Notes: generated from the letters alone by a model not told the origin. Positions 47,449 to 58,193 are shown, counted from the stretch's first letter. The stretch is DNA of 64,000 bases from Hermatobates lingyangjiaoensis (GCA_026182355.1 JAPFBL010000360.1:1-64000), one strand, 5' to 3'. A program made the numbers and translations.

Positions 47449-50400
47449 CACATTTATCTGTTATTCTACACAATACATGCATTCCATTAAAAGTAAATTA
47501 ACAACATATTACTTATACTTATAGTGGAAGGAAATACTTTATTTTCACAATATCAATCCCTTCCATCTGTCAAAACTGTAAGAATTTAAGCGTTAGAGAG
47601 AACATTATACTCCGATTAGAGAGGAAAAGAAACACTAAGTCTTCCACACAAAAAACATTTAAGCACACTAGGCATTTCGAACACTTAGTGTCCATCGCCA
47701 GGTTACATCTACGTCTGTACACGATGATATTTTATGAAAAGTTTTAAGTTTTTCTCATTATCTTTTTTTTCTGTTCTAAAAGTGTAAATTGTTTATTTTA
47801 CCAAAGTAGTATTGTAAAAAAACATTATCACAGGTAAGAGCAGAGTAAACCTTTAAAATTCGGTATGATAAGGCTGAAGGCTTAACTTTATTACAGATGA
47901 ATCTGCATCCTTAAACACAACTGATTTTAAAAAACTAATTTCATTGAATTTCAATCAAAAACTATTCAATTACACTATACATAAAAAATACCATTAGATA
48001 AATCTTCAACAGTTTCATCAGTAGGAATATCCGAACTTATCGAACACAGCAGTCTTACTTTGAGTTAATACTAAGTGTTCGAAGCGCTTTGTTGATTAAA
48101 ATATTTTTTTGTGGGGAAGATTAGTGTTTCTTTTCTTCTCTAATCATAGGTAAATACCGCACAACAACTGCTTGCATAGCTTGTGATTTTACTCCGAAAA
48201 AAACAACAGAATAGATAGTGAGACCTGAGATGCCCCTATATGACAAACTTTATGGGTTTAAAATATACCAAAATTACCAGTTACATACTTCTCAGAGTAT
48301 ATCTTTTTATTTGTATTAAACAGTCAAAGACATATATTTTATTATACCTAATTCAGTTCAACAAACACGATCAGAAAAGAGAATGTTCAGATTAAAATTG
48401 TTTTAATTGTTCTATTAAATTTTTTCTATGTGCCATTTTTTTGTTAAATGATTTGTTTTTATATTCCTTTATCTCTCTTACTTTACATATAAAATAGTTA
48501 AGAATGACAAACATCTCAAATCAATACATCAAATAGCTCTAGCATTACCACACATTTTATTAGATGTAATATTAGTTTTCATTAAACTAAAACATGCTAC
48601 TCAAAAAATAAAAAAAACACACATTCACGTCGGTACCTTTTTTGAAAAAAACAAATAAGCTTCCAAACAAGTTATCTGAAACCAAAATGAAATGATTACA
48701 ATCTTTTTTAGCTTCCATTTTCAATTTGTCATGAAGTTGGCTGACGCTTTACCTCCGCCCTGATTTAAAAACACCTCTCACCTGAAATGTAATCACAACA
48801 CTTGCACATTTCTAGCACCTCAAGCAGAATCATGCTAGCTGCATCATTATTTAATTTTATCTTATTTTCAAGAAAACACTAATAATCAGTGCTTTTTTTA
48901 TTGTACGTAACATGTAATTATTTATTTCAGTAAAAATATGTAGTATTACATATATGTATAGTATAAACATCAATGATCAAACCACATTATGAAATGGGGA
49001 AAAAAAGACTAAGGTCTTTTAACCGTAACAAGCGACCTTCGTCAGATTCAAAAACCCAACTGAAACACAAAATGCAGAAACATCATGGTGAGGAGTTCAA
49101 AGCAGTGGGAGGGAAGAGTGGTATTTTAAAAGGGTGTAAAGAGCAGGAAAGGACAAATGTCTAGAGAGGGACGTTAGCGTAAACAAAGGAGCGAAGAACC
49201 AAAAATAAAAAACGATCCGCTAGCTGTCAACCCTCTTCTATGAGGCTATTGCTATCGTCAAGAAAGAATCAAGTATGAAAAGCCCGTTACTAATATTTAT
49301 AACATTTGATCTATAGTGGTTCAGTTGGGTTTTTGACTCTGACGAAGACAGCTTGTTACGGTTGAAAGATCTTAGTCTTTTTCCCATTTCATATTGTGGT
49401 TTGATCATTGATTGTTATTTCACGTGTTTTTGTGATATCTTGTTATATAGTATAACATTCATATGCTTCTGACTCTCATTGCCTTTGTTCCTAGGCGATG
49501 TGTTTTATGTAGTATTTATTTTATTTATAATAAAAAATTATTTTTTTATATTATACATTTAATTTTTACTAGTTTATTTTTTCATTATTATGTATTTTAT
49601 ATATTTATTTCTATCAAATTCCCCTTCATTGTGACGATTCTGCATGTATGTGCATTTATTACGAGTCATATTTCGAACAACAGTTCATCATCAGGAGAAC
49701 ATAAGAAGAGGAGATGAAGCAGTAGAAATATATTCAGCCTGGCATGTCAAGTAACTAAGTTTTTGTATGTCAGTCTGAATATATCTCTTCCACTTTATCT
49801 TCTCCTGATAATGCATTGTTCTTAGAAATTTGTTTCTCTCTTTTGTGAATTTCTTTTGTTTTATAAAGTCGACTAAGTGGTCTGTTCAAAAAATAGGCGG
49901 ACTGACATCATAATACAATATATATTTTATTTAGAAGACATAGCTCTGGGTCCCCTTCAAATCCCCCCCCCCCCCCCCCCCACCATACGCACTATTCCAA
50001 CGGTGTTTCCACTTGTTGAAACAGTACTGGTACGCTTCCTTTGGAAAGCCCTACTGTCCTTTTGTCACATTTGCCTTAATCTCCGGAATCTTATCAAAAC
50101 TTCATTCTTTCAAAGGTCTTTTGAGTTTGGAAAACAAAATCATGAGACCCAAGGTCAGATGAATAAAAGGTAGGAGGGGAAGGGCACAGTGATTGAGTGT
50201 TGCTGGGACGTAGTAGTGATAAAAAACCCAGTCGTCCCTCCTCCGTATTACTAGCCCTTCATGACAGATGCCGTCCCTCTGACGTTTCAGAACTTCAATG
50301 TAGTAACTCTGTTTAACTGTTGATCCTTCAGGGAGGTACTCGTGGTGAACAACACTCTTAGCATCGAAAAAAACTGTTTGCATCACCTTGGCTTTGAATC

Positions 50401-53400
50401 AGAATTCAGGAGCTAGTTTGGGTCTGGAGGATGTTTTACCCACACAAAGGAATGACTGGATATTAGCTTCAATTTCATAATGAACCTTGCCAAGAACTTT
50501 TCATCTTCTGAATGATCAAACAGTTCTTACATAAATCTGGATACAATGAGCTTTTTTGTTCATCTGAATTTAGGCTCTGTACAAATTTTATTGACACCGT
50601 TCAACTACAATTTGTCTGTTAAAATCTCGTGAAAAGATAGAAGTGATATCTCCGATTATTTAGCAAACTCTCTGACAGTTAAAAATCTGTTTGGCTGCAT
50701 CAGAGTGTTGAGTCTGTCGACATGTGGGACACGTTAGTTGACGTGAAGGCCATCCAAAACATCATAATCTTCAATGGACTATCAATCAACCTTAAAACGT
50801 TCATGCCACTTGAAACATAATGACCGCTTCATCACATTCACATTACCTTCATCAACATAAATTCTGTTCAGATAAAAGTTTCAATCACAGATTTTCCAAA
50901 ATTTCATTTTTAGAAAGATTTTCCTTCTTCAGTTCATTCATTGTGAAATCCCCAAAACTAAAAAACCGAACTTACTGTAAAGCGCGTAGTTAATGTACAA
51001 ATGGGGAGGTATGCAGACGAGAAGTGGGATGAAAATCAGCTCATCTGTGCGAACATGGCACCACCAAACGGATTTCCTTAGACCAACTATAGTCACTCTC
51101 GCCAAAAGTGCACGTATTATTTGAACACACCTGGCATTCACAAACGTAATATTTTATTCTATTCATTATAATAAGAATGTATACTTTTTTTCATAAACAT
51201 ATAAACTTTCACTTTCGTAAGATTTTTAAAAAAAAACACATTTTGCAAAAATGAAACTTAAATTATTAGAGTTTTACATTTGTCGTAAGCCCAATACCAT
51301 TATCTATTAAGAATTTGTTTAAAATTTAACTAATTGTTACTAACTAATCCCCAACCCAATTTCAATAGTAAGCAATATAATAAACTTCATAAAAATATTT
51401 CACACTTTTCATTAAGAAATTTATAAGCGGTTTACCTTCAATACTGGTAAGTATTTAGTCTTTAGATTTAGAAATTTTATTAATTACGATTAGCATTATA
51501 AATCAAAAGATTAAAAGGAGAATTGATGAAAAAATAAATTCAAAATAGAAATAATAAAATTAAATTTTATCCTAGATTTATAAATAAAACTAATATAACC
51601 ATCATACCTGTGGAAATGAACTTTCTTAATAAAGAAATTAAATGAAAATTAGGACGAAAACTGTATTAAAAATGTAGAAACTATGGTATCAGATAATGAA
51701 CTAACTGTAAAACTAATTACAATGAATGAAAAAAAAATACTTTTGGTAATTAATACCAACACCCAAATAGACGAATTATCAATAACGATAAAAATACTCG
51801 CAATGAAAATCATTATAAAAAAAACCTTCAAAATATTAATAAAAGAATTCAAAAGTTCACAGCAATAGCTAGTGAAGATATATGGAAGTGAAGATAGCAC
51901 ACTTGTTGTAATATCTAAATCAGAATATATTAAAAAAAGCGTAAGAATGTATTGAAATCAAAATTATGGATAAATTATAAAAACATCAACATTTCATAAA
52001 TAAATTAGAAATATAAATTTCATAATTTAATTTAAAAAAAGAAAAACAAAAAACAAAAATAAAAAGACGACTTTAACAGATATAGATGAAGTAAGACATC
52101 TATGTCTCCATGTTATTCCATCTAACAGTAAGCATGTATTTAATAATTGTTGATGTATTAATTGTTAAATGATGCAGTAGGGGCTGCTTGTTTAGCTGTG
52201 AGAGGCTATAATAAATGCAATGGTGTCTTACTTCCTGCGCTGCTCCGGAGGTAACTTGACGTCGTTTTGCATTCGAACATTGACGAGATCCGCAGGAGTT
52301 CCCACGAGGCCTCCTGCAGCTCCTGCCGTACCAGCCATTGCTACCTAAACACACATCAAGTGGAACATTTTACTGTCACTTTCCGATTGCAAGTTGGAAT
52401 GGATCAAGAATTAAGCACAAATGTAGGACATCATTGTCAAAAGGAAAAAGACAATAAAATCAACAAGGATTCATATAAAAAAAAATCATAGACTATTTTA
52501 AATTTATCATAATGTTCTCTACCTTGTCCAAGGATATTTTGAGATCTAGGATTATTTTTTCAGAATATTTATTAAGAATTAATTTTCCACATCAAATTGA
52601 CCTCTGCGAGACAGTAAGGTCATTAACACTCGCGGGAAACTAATACCATTCAATATACCTTCTAATTATTCAAACTAATACCGATTATCTATAAATATAA
52701 TCTAGTATCTATAAATACAGTCAATTATCTGTATCTATAAATATAGTCTAGTAATATCTGTCTCTGTTTCATTAACATTATATAAATTGCCCAATAACAA
52801 CCTATTTTAAAAGGAGTGGCTAAATTGCTTGCAAATTTCAATAGTCAGATTATGGTAGAAATAATCACGAAAAATGAGATACTACATAATTTATAAGAAG
52901 TCATGTTTTTGGCATTTTTTTTTATTACTTTAACATACCGAACGTGCCAATATAAAAATATGTAAAGTTAAATAGCTAAAATACATAAAAAATTGAAAAC
53001 AAAATATTTAGAATAATATATTTTAAAAACTAACTTGGTAGCAAATAAAAAATAACTTAGGAGATTGCAAATTTCATTCACTACAGTTTTTATTTAAAAC
53101 TTTTTCCTCTGTGAATTCTTCAAAGGCCTCAAAATTTAGAAAAAAAAATATACATGAAAAAATTGGTGTTTTGCCATTTGTAGTTAGATTAAGTCATGAT
53201 GGCACTGTTTCATTCCTTTCATTTTATTCCACCGATGTAATTAAGAACAGTAAATTAATCAATGATAATATTTTCTGACTTCACCACAGTTCTATACTTT
53301 TACATTTAGGAGTGTCAAAGTTATACCGCCGTTCTAGGAGCGAAAAGTTTTGGCAATTTGTATTTGACACCCATTCTAGTAATGAGAGAGGTACAGTATA

Positions 53401-56400
53401 ATGAATTAATAATAATAATAATAATTTAAAAACTTACAACGCACACATAACCCTTTATCCGTTAGCAGGAATTATATTTGGTTTTAGTTGATATATTAAT
53501 TTTAACAAATTCTGATTCACTTGAAATTTAGCTTAGAAATCTAAAATGCAAAAATGAAAAAAAATACATAGCATTAATTTATAATTAGTAACACACATCA
53601 GTATATTAAACAAAAAGAATTCTCAATTTAATTATGATGATTTTTCAATTGGAAAAAGCTCGGCTAGTAGTCCAGGTTACTAGTACTATTCTAAATTTTC
53701 TTCATGTTGGCAAAACGTTTACTGAAACTTATGGACTCGTAAGTAAATTTAACTAATTGATTAAACAAACAGAAAAATTGTCCAACAGAAATTTTGGCAA
53801 GTTTCTATATTAATTAGCTGATAGTATAAAAATGTATTTAAAAAAATTTAAAATCCCCAAGAAAGTTAATGCATCATGAAACAGATATAACATTCCTACT
53901 TGCTACACCACAACTGACCCTATTTCATAAAATATGTTCTACTATCAAGGGTTCTTAAATTATTGTTTTAGTGGTTGTAAAATTATTTTATTTGTTCGAT
54001 CTGCAAAAATTACATTTAGAGAACTATAATATCATCATATCACATTTTCAGAAAGTGTACTTGTGTATTTTTTAATTTGCCCCTTCAATTCAGGTCATGT
54101 TAAGTGACGTATTTGAGGTCATCGTATGAATCAAGAGTTGCAAGGAAGCAATGCTGATTTTTTAATTAAATTCGTTTCATATTTTTTCTTACTATATAAG
54201 TTTCTTGAACGAAATGTGATATGAAGATTACTATAGTTAAATTACACTAATTACATAAACTGTAATTTTATCAAACGATTACAAGAAAAAAACACTAGAA
54301 ACAAAATACAACTCACTTCAAAATTTCGATCTCATCGTCTTTAGGAGAAGAAGAAGAGGAGTTCTGCTCGGCTGGTAAACAGCAACTAACCAAGCAACGC
54401 GTACAGCTTAGTGACATTTCATTTATTATTGTAACATGTAGTATATAAATGTAACTTTAGCAAATCGAACAGGAACAATAATTTTACAATGACTGAAACA
54501 ATAATTTAACGTCTCTTGCTAGGACATTTTTTCACGCAATAGTGTGCTTTCCTTTGCTATTTAAGACTGGAGGCTCGAATCGTCGTAGGTTAGGTTATAA
54601 TGGCCACCTCAAGAGATAACACACACATAGGCAGAAGATAAGACTTTTATAACATCATATAATGAACATTATACATACACTGGGAACCCTAAATTTTATT
54701 CATTTAGTCCTAACTCATTTTTATGAGTATTTCGAGTAGGGAACATTAACGAGTGCCTGGCATCATATAGGCTCAGGACAGAAGGCTTAATGTCTTCTCC
54801 AAGACGATCAAACCTGCTAATTACCCCTAGATTTTCATAGTTACGATTGAAAACCTTGTGAACTCTGTCCATCGTAGAGGATGTAAAGCTTTTCATCCCC
54901 AGCCTATATGATGTCAGGTACTCGTTAAAGATCCCTAATCTAATATACCTGACTGAGTTAAACGTAGAACTCCTGATACAGAATCAACCCAGTATTGTAG
55001 CCATCAAGAACTAAAATGAATGCTAAATAATAAAGGAGACACATTTTCCACAATAAAAATGAACACGTAAAGTGTAAGCTTAGAAGCAGATAACCTAAGA
55101 AATATTTTTATGGAACTCTACTTCTTAGAATAAGTTTTATATAAAAATTACCTCTATTAATCAGTTTAATGTTTTTTTTCCTATTAAATAATGGAAGTGT
55201 GTACAATTTTTAGTTATTAAATGAGCAATAACTGATCTAAAGTTACTTTGCTATGTAAACCTGTATTTATAATTCCTCTCATCTGAGGGTATAAGTACTT
55301 GGAATCCAAATCATGCGGTACTATTGGTCGGTTAAGCAATGGTAATACTAGAAACATAACTAGCATTGAACAAGCCGAGTGGGTTAATATTACACTACTT
55401 TTGACTTCACCGTAACGTAAAGAAGTCATGGCTTTATTTATTATGATCACTACTGATTTCACTTTTTTAAAAGAATTGTCAACTAGAGGACTTTAGTTAC
55501 CTTGACAAGGAATGAATCTGAGTTTTCAAAGGTGGGAGACTGTTTCATGACCTAAAACAACAAAAAGAAACAATATTAAAATTTAATGGAATAATAAAAC
55601 TTGAAATAGTACCAAGGTACAGTTTAAGACAATGCAATAATAATTTAGACATTTTGCTATTATATTGACAAGCATTATATTGAACAGTATTTTTTTTCCT
55701 TTTGCCCATACCTGCTTCAGTAAGGACAGCATTTTTCGCTGTGTTTGATTGTTTGAGGCACTCATTCTTCTCTGATGTATCAATAGACAGCGAAGTCAGA
55801 AGTCTCCTGATGGTAAAGTAAGTATTTGTCAAAGTCTGTTAACTGTATTACTTTAATTGGTTTTATTGACTATGGATGACACTATGAGATTCAATGAGAC
55901 GGACTCTCAATTCGTATTTCTTTACAATTTTACTACTAATGGGTATGTCCATCCAGGTTAACTGAGCAGCTACTGCCATTGTACATTATATAAGGTCTTT
56001 TGATTTAGTGTATCACCCGAATGGACTTAATAACATTCGTTGCTGAATTCCAAGGACTGGGATGACCTCGCGCAGTTTGTTCTGATCGTTAGGTTTGAAC
56101 CTCAAGTATCTACTTAAGAGGATAGCTTCACAGTAACAGAGGCTAGCTAGAAAACTTTTATTTTTATCCAAATATTTATTAGTGGAAACATTTCTTCAAT
56201 ATTGGTGCTCATTTGTATGAGCTCCTAACTTCTATGAAAGCTTTCAGCAGACTATGTCAAGTCAAGAAACTGTTTGAATAGGTTTGGGAATGAGTCTGTA
56301 TGTAATAATGGAGAACACATTTTCAGTGTTCTAGATAGAATTCTTCATAACGATCCTTCATCTTTCCCCCATTTCTTAAAATAATTACAACATTAATAAC

Positions 56401-56957
56401 TTTAATTACAAAATTAAATAACAATTATTATAATTTATACAATTTGGATTACATTTACAAATGTTATTATAAAAGTAATTTAAGAATTTATTCCAATTTT
56501 AAAACAAAAATCAACTTTTACATTAGTTATAATTTAAACATTTCCAACTCTCTTCTAGTCTCCACTCCCTTCCTTCATGCGTTACTAGTTGTTCAGAACA
56601 GTAGTTTCGGCAATGTGTTGCGAAACAGCAATGTTGCTTATCTTCGTCCTCCAGTTTATTCTATATCCGTGTCAGGAGGATGAAGAAAAACTCCAGTTCA
56701 GTGACATTTATAAAGATTTTCTTCTCTAAATTATTTATCAACAAGACTAAATACAAACAAACAATAATTTCACAAGATTGAAAGTTCAACAAATATCATA
56801 CCTCATATATTCCAAACCTCGTCGTGGAGTAAGACAACTGACGGCAAAGAGAAGCAGAAAGACCGTTGTACAAAGATAGAAATCCATTTCTACGTATTAC
56901 ATCGACTGTTGCCCTAGCTACGGATGACTTGCTTTCTTGTGATGTTTGTAGATGGAC
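43219..56957 (-). CDS. Mitochondrial dicarboxylate carrier (SLC25A10/DIC type), five internal exons, both ends missing
   Basis: Spliced product of about 222 residues from exons 56957-56802, 55551-55501, 52344-52232, 44535-44328 and 43356-43219. Members of this family sit in the inner mitochondrial membrane and exchange malate or succinate for phosphate, sulfate or thiosulfate. Visible family marks: LYNGLSASLCRQLSYSTTRF in exon 1, VGTPADLVNVRMQND (second carrier signature, P-x-D-x-x-x-x-R) in exon 3, TIGQLSCYDQFKSLLL in exon 4, and QPLDVLKTRAMN (third signature) with AKLGPLGFFK in exon 5. Every intron is GT..AG and the codon split between exons 3 and 4 (AA+C, Asn) restores RRNYKHA. Family proteins have about 285-290 residues. 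Missing are the start with the first signature (about 30 residues) and the last 30 or so residues. Introns are 1.25, 3.16, 7.70 and 0.97 kb. I see no stop or frameshift, so I take it as a working gene. Confidence 0.93.
43469..43800 (+). repeat. tRNA-derived SINE, copy G, in an intron of the carrier gene
   Basis: Complete copy: GGGAGCCAGGTTAGCTCAGT head, B-box GTGGTTCGATCCCC, shared body, tail AACCTAACCT. AATTAGTATAACA (43456-43468) and AATTAGTGTAACA (43801-43813) flank it as a 13-bp duplication with one mismatch. It lies antisense to the gene, 112 bp from an exon acceptor. Confidence 0.9.
44328..44535 (-). CDS. Dicarboxylate carrier, fourth visible exon
   Basis: 208 nt: completes the split Asn codon, then YKHAVDGLWRVFREEGPSRL, FSGASAATGRAVMMTIGQLS and CYDQFKSLLLSTPYF through to TTHFTASLLA. 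Acceptor TTTCCAG/CTACAA, donor TTGCA/GTAAGTT. Holds the repeat 2 matrix helix, the fourth transmembrane helix and the start of repeat 3. FSGA..A..R is typical of the dicarboxylate subfamily. Confidence 0.95.
44536..46003. other. Intron sequence, no feature
   Basis: Part of the 7.7-kb intron; AT-rich with no recognised repeat. Confidence 0.5.
46004..46335. repeat. 340-bp repeat, copy 1 (solo)
   Basis: Shares AAGTAGTATTGTAAAAAAA, then TTCATTGAATTTCAATCAAA and TACCATTAGATAAAT with 47732-48063. Here it has no flanking inverted ends, unlike the second copy. Confidence 0.65.
46336..46925. other. Intron sequence, no feature
   Basis: The frame at 46430-46636 has no family resemblance. Confidence 0.45.
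46975..47450. repeat. Inverted PLE terminal repeats encoding an N-terminal peptide (family B)
   Basis: 47039-47180 and 47277-47413 are inverted copies around a spacer of TAGTAGTAGTAG-type triplets (47183-47265). The arms code for SLEKYTRKLVN, then GVLFNQTC, and on the left arm NEGLFPKYTN, equivalent to the PLE N-terminal peptides at 7183-7417 and 15055-15352. (TA)n lies outside both arms (46981-47005 and 47413-47446). Interior deleted. Confidence 0.65.
47618..48150. repeat. Element with inverted ends around the 340-bp repeat (copy 2)
   Basis: GAGAGGAAAAGAAACACTAA (47618) and its inverse near 48130 form about 80-bp diverged inverted ends. The left end (minus strand, 47675-47701) reads CTGGCGATGGACACTAAGTG then TTCGAAATGCC, a CTGGCGA, T, hairpin, GAAA motif. 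The interior 47732-48063 matches 46004-46335. Layout equals that of 39310-39545. Confidence 0.6.
48151..48960. other. Intron sequence, no feature
   Basis: AT-rich, nothing recognised. Confidence 0.5.
48965..49440. repeat. Inverted pair of family D PLE-like ends
   Basis: Left arm 48965-49065 and right arm 49317-49415 are inverted copies. On the right arm 49339-49367 reads CTGACGAAGACAGCTTGTTA then CGGTTGAAA. The 250-bp spacer is non-coding and GC-richer. It is followed by TTATTTCACGTGTTTTTGTG and TA-rich DNA. Confidence 0.6.
49640..49850. repeat. Inverted PLE-type ends with hammerhead-like hairpin
   Basis: 49671-49694, minus strand: CTGATGATGAACTGTTGTTC then GAAA, that is CTGATGA, T, a perfect GAAC/GTTC hairpin, GAAA. 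TCATCAGGAGAA at 49688 faces TTCTCCTGATAA at 49800, with partly mirrored text between. Confidence 0.5.
49876..51133 (-). pseudogene. Mariner-type transposon relic, nearly full length
   Basis: Minus strand, several frameshifts and stops. In order: MNELKKENLSKNEILENL, CFKWHERFK (helix-turn-helix region), VREFAK, DEKFLARF, VKHPPDP (before the second catalytic Asp), VFFDAKSVVHHEYLPEGSTV then KQSYYIEVLKR, a degenerate WVFYHYYVPAT where mariners have HHDNAPAH, FSKLKRPLKE, EAYQYCFNKWKHRW and SVRLFFEQTT. The catalytic D34D triad is damaged: the NAP box Asp is lost. The ends GTGGTCTGTTCAAAAAATA (49876) and, inverted, AGGTGTGTTCAAATAATA (near 51131) look like diverged terminal repeats, giving about 1.26 kb, normal for mariner. 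It lies in the largest carrier intron, sense to the gene. A C tract of 16 interrupts the C-terminus at 49967. Confidence 0.8.
51134..52231. other. Intron sequence, no feature
   Basis: AT-rich; nothing recognised. Confidence 0.5.
52232..52344 (-). CDS. Dicarboxylate carrier, third visible exon
   Basis: 113 nt: VAMAGTAGAAGGLVGTPADL then VNVRMQNDVKLPPEQRR plus two bases of an Asn codon. Acceptor TTTAG/GTAGCA, donor AGGAA/GTAAGA. Contains the second carrier signature with its Pro kink and salt-bridge Asp and Arg (PADLVNVR), on the third transmembrane helix facing the transport path. Confidence 0.95.
52345..54285. other. Intron sequence, no feature
   Basis: AT-rich; short ATAATAATA run at 53407-53424. 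No repeat family recognised. Confidence 0.5.
54285..54420 (-). repeat. PLE-type end, relative of 35695-35800
   Basis: AATTTCGATCTCATCGTCTT then TAGGAGAAG is a decayed copy of the 35746 box, followed by a shared GCTCGGC..AGCAACTAACCAAGCAACGCGT stretch. The CTGATGA box reads CTAAAGA here. Confidence 0.45.
54588..54990. repeat. Two partial SINEs in opposite orientation (copies H and I)
   Basis: 54588-54840 is a minus-strand SINE with tail TAGGTTAGGTT and body to the AACCTGCTAATTACC box, lacking the head. 54890-54985 is a plus-strand SINE body piece (CCCCAGCCTATATGATGTCA, then GGTACTCGTTAAAGATCCC). The pair forms an imperfect inverted repeat inside a carrier intron. Confidence 0.65.
54991..55500. 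other. Intron sequence, no feature
   Basis: No recognised element. Confidence 0.5.
55501..55551 (-). CDS. Dicarboxylate carrier, second visible exon (microexon)
   Basis: 51 nt, 17 codons, reading VMKQSPTFENSDSFLVK. Acceptor TTTTAG/GTCATG and donor CAAG/GTAACT are good. It corresponds to the linker between repeats 1 and 2 (human counterpart begins TMRDY). The sequence itself is poorly conserved; the call rests on position, length, splice sites and phase. Confidence 0.85.
55552..56801. other. Intron sequence, no feature
   Basis: 1.25-kb intron. Frames inside (for example 55545-55832 and 56444-56683) show no family. Confidence 0.5.
56802..56957 (-). CDS. Dicarboxylate carrier, first visible exon
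   Basis: 156 nt, 52 codons, phase 0 at both ends. Acceptor TTTTTTAG precedes GTCCATCTACAA and the donor is GAG/GTATGA. It reads VHLQTSQESKSSVARATVDV through FLSLYNGLSASLCRQLSYST to GIYE. It begins exactly after the PLDLLK part of the first carrier signature, so an upstream exon must encode the start codon and that signature. Covers the matrix loop and second helix of repeat 1. Confidence 0.93.
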
Positions 56958-57024
56958 CTAAAAAACAAAAACATCATGAAAGGAATTACTATGATCAATT
57001 TATTATTACATCATAACCATCATA

Positions 57025-57238
57025 CGAGGGCGGTTTGACAAGTCCGTAACTTTTTGAATAAACAAACTTTTTTGGTCAAAGAAACATTTCATTTTTCGAC
57101 ATAGTCACCTTTTAGCTCGATATATTTAGTCCAGCGTTTTTCTAATTTTTTTATTCCCTCCAGATAATACGTTTTCTCAAAGCTCAAAAAAAAAGTCTGG
57201 GAAATTCAAAAAATCACTGACTTATCAATCCGCCCTCA
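57025..57238 (-). mobile_element. Internally deleted mariner (MITE-like) with intact terminal repeats
   Basis: CGAGGGCGGTTTGACAAGTC at the left and, inverted, TGAGGGCGGATTGATAAGTC at the right, each next to TA. Only the C-terminal end of a transposase remains on the minus strand (YYLEGIKKLEKRWTKYIEL then KGDYVEK-stop, about 57090-57165), the classic mariner C-terminus. It differs from the relic at 49876-51133, so two mariner subfamilies invaded. It is non-autonomous. Confidence 0.8.
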
Positions 57239-58190
57239 TAAATTAAAAACATTAACTCAAGACAACAAACTCCATGAATAAATTATCACAACAAAGGATC
57301 ATATAAAAAGAGGCACTAAATATTACAGAGTAATTGATAAGGAACTATAATATAAAAATTAGTAAAAAAAATCTACATTTTCGTTACAAATTCATTCAAA
57401 AATAATAATGCATGTTACTATTTTTATATGAAAAATAAATGTTTTATTAAGCATTGGAAAAGAATTCGTTATGGTTGACATAAAGAGTGAAGTAGTTCTC
57501 AAGTGTTTGGTGATAGGACGTGTCACAGACTATGAGACCTTAATCAATGTGATTGATTTCATTTTGTACTCGAACAAATCTTTACTTTACTTACATGATA
57601 TATTTGTGTTTTATGAATTTAAAATATTTACTCACTTTCATAGAATTTGATAATATATATAATCCGGTCTTAATGTAAGATATCCAAACAATAAACATCT
57701 GTAAATCATTGATTGACACTTGTTTGTGGTGTACCAGTCTCAGAGGAGTACTGGTGCAGAAAATGTGTCATGTTTAGAGTTGGTGATGGGATGGTATCTA
57801 TTAAATTGGACCATGTTTATCACCGATGATAATTTCGACATCCTGGGGAAGCGGTTGGTCTCTCTTGTATTGTGACGAAAGAGCACAATGTAAGAAAACA
57901 TCAAGCACGGCATACGTCCAAAAAACAATGAAAAATTACAAAATCAAAACACGGTGTTTGGTTCTCAGCAAAATAATAAAACTATATATTTTCTTAATTT
58001 TTTGCCTCTTTCCCTTCTCAATAAAACACTAGATGTTCTACATTATTTGTTTTAGTATAACTGAGTATCTGATAAAGGCCACATTTTTTGGTTGAGCGAT
58101 CTTAGTCATTTTTCTGATTTTCTTACAGTTGTTTAGACGGTAATTTTTATTTTACGTGTATACTGTAAAATCTTGTTATATATACATATA
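57239..58190. other. No gene seen
   Basis: The first exon of the carrier gene was looked for here (minus strand) and not found. Confidence 0.4.
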
Positions 58191-58193
58191 TAT

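Noticed and set aside
50938..51141. Minus-strand open frame with a GTAAGT donor-like site, a possible extra exon in the carrier intron
   Set aside because: It does not resemble any part of the carrier. It lies between the mariner start codon region and the mariner-like terminal repeat, so it is best read as the transposon 5' untranslated part.
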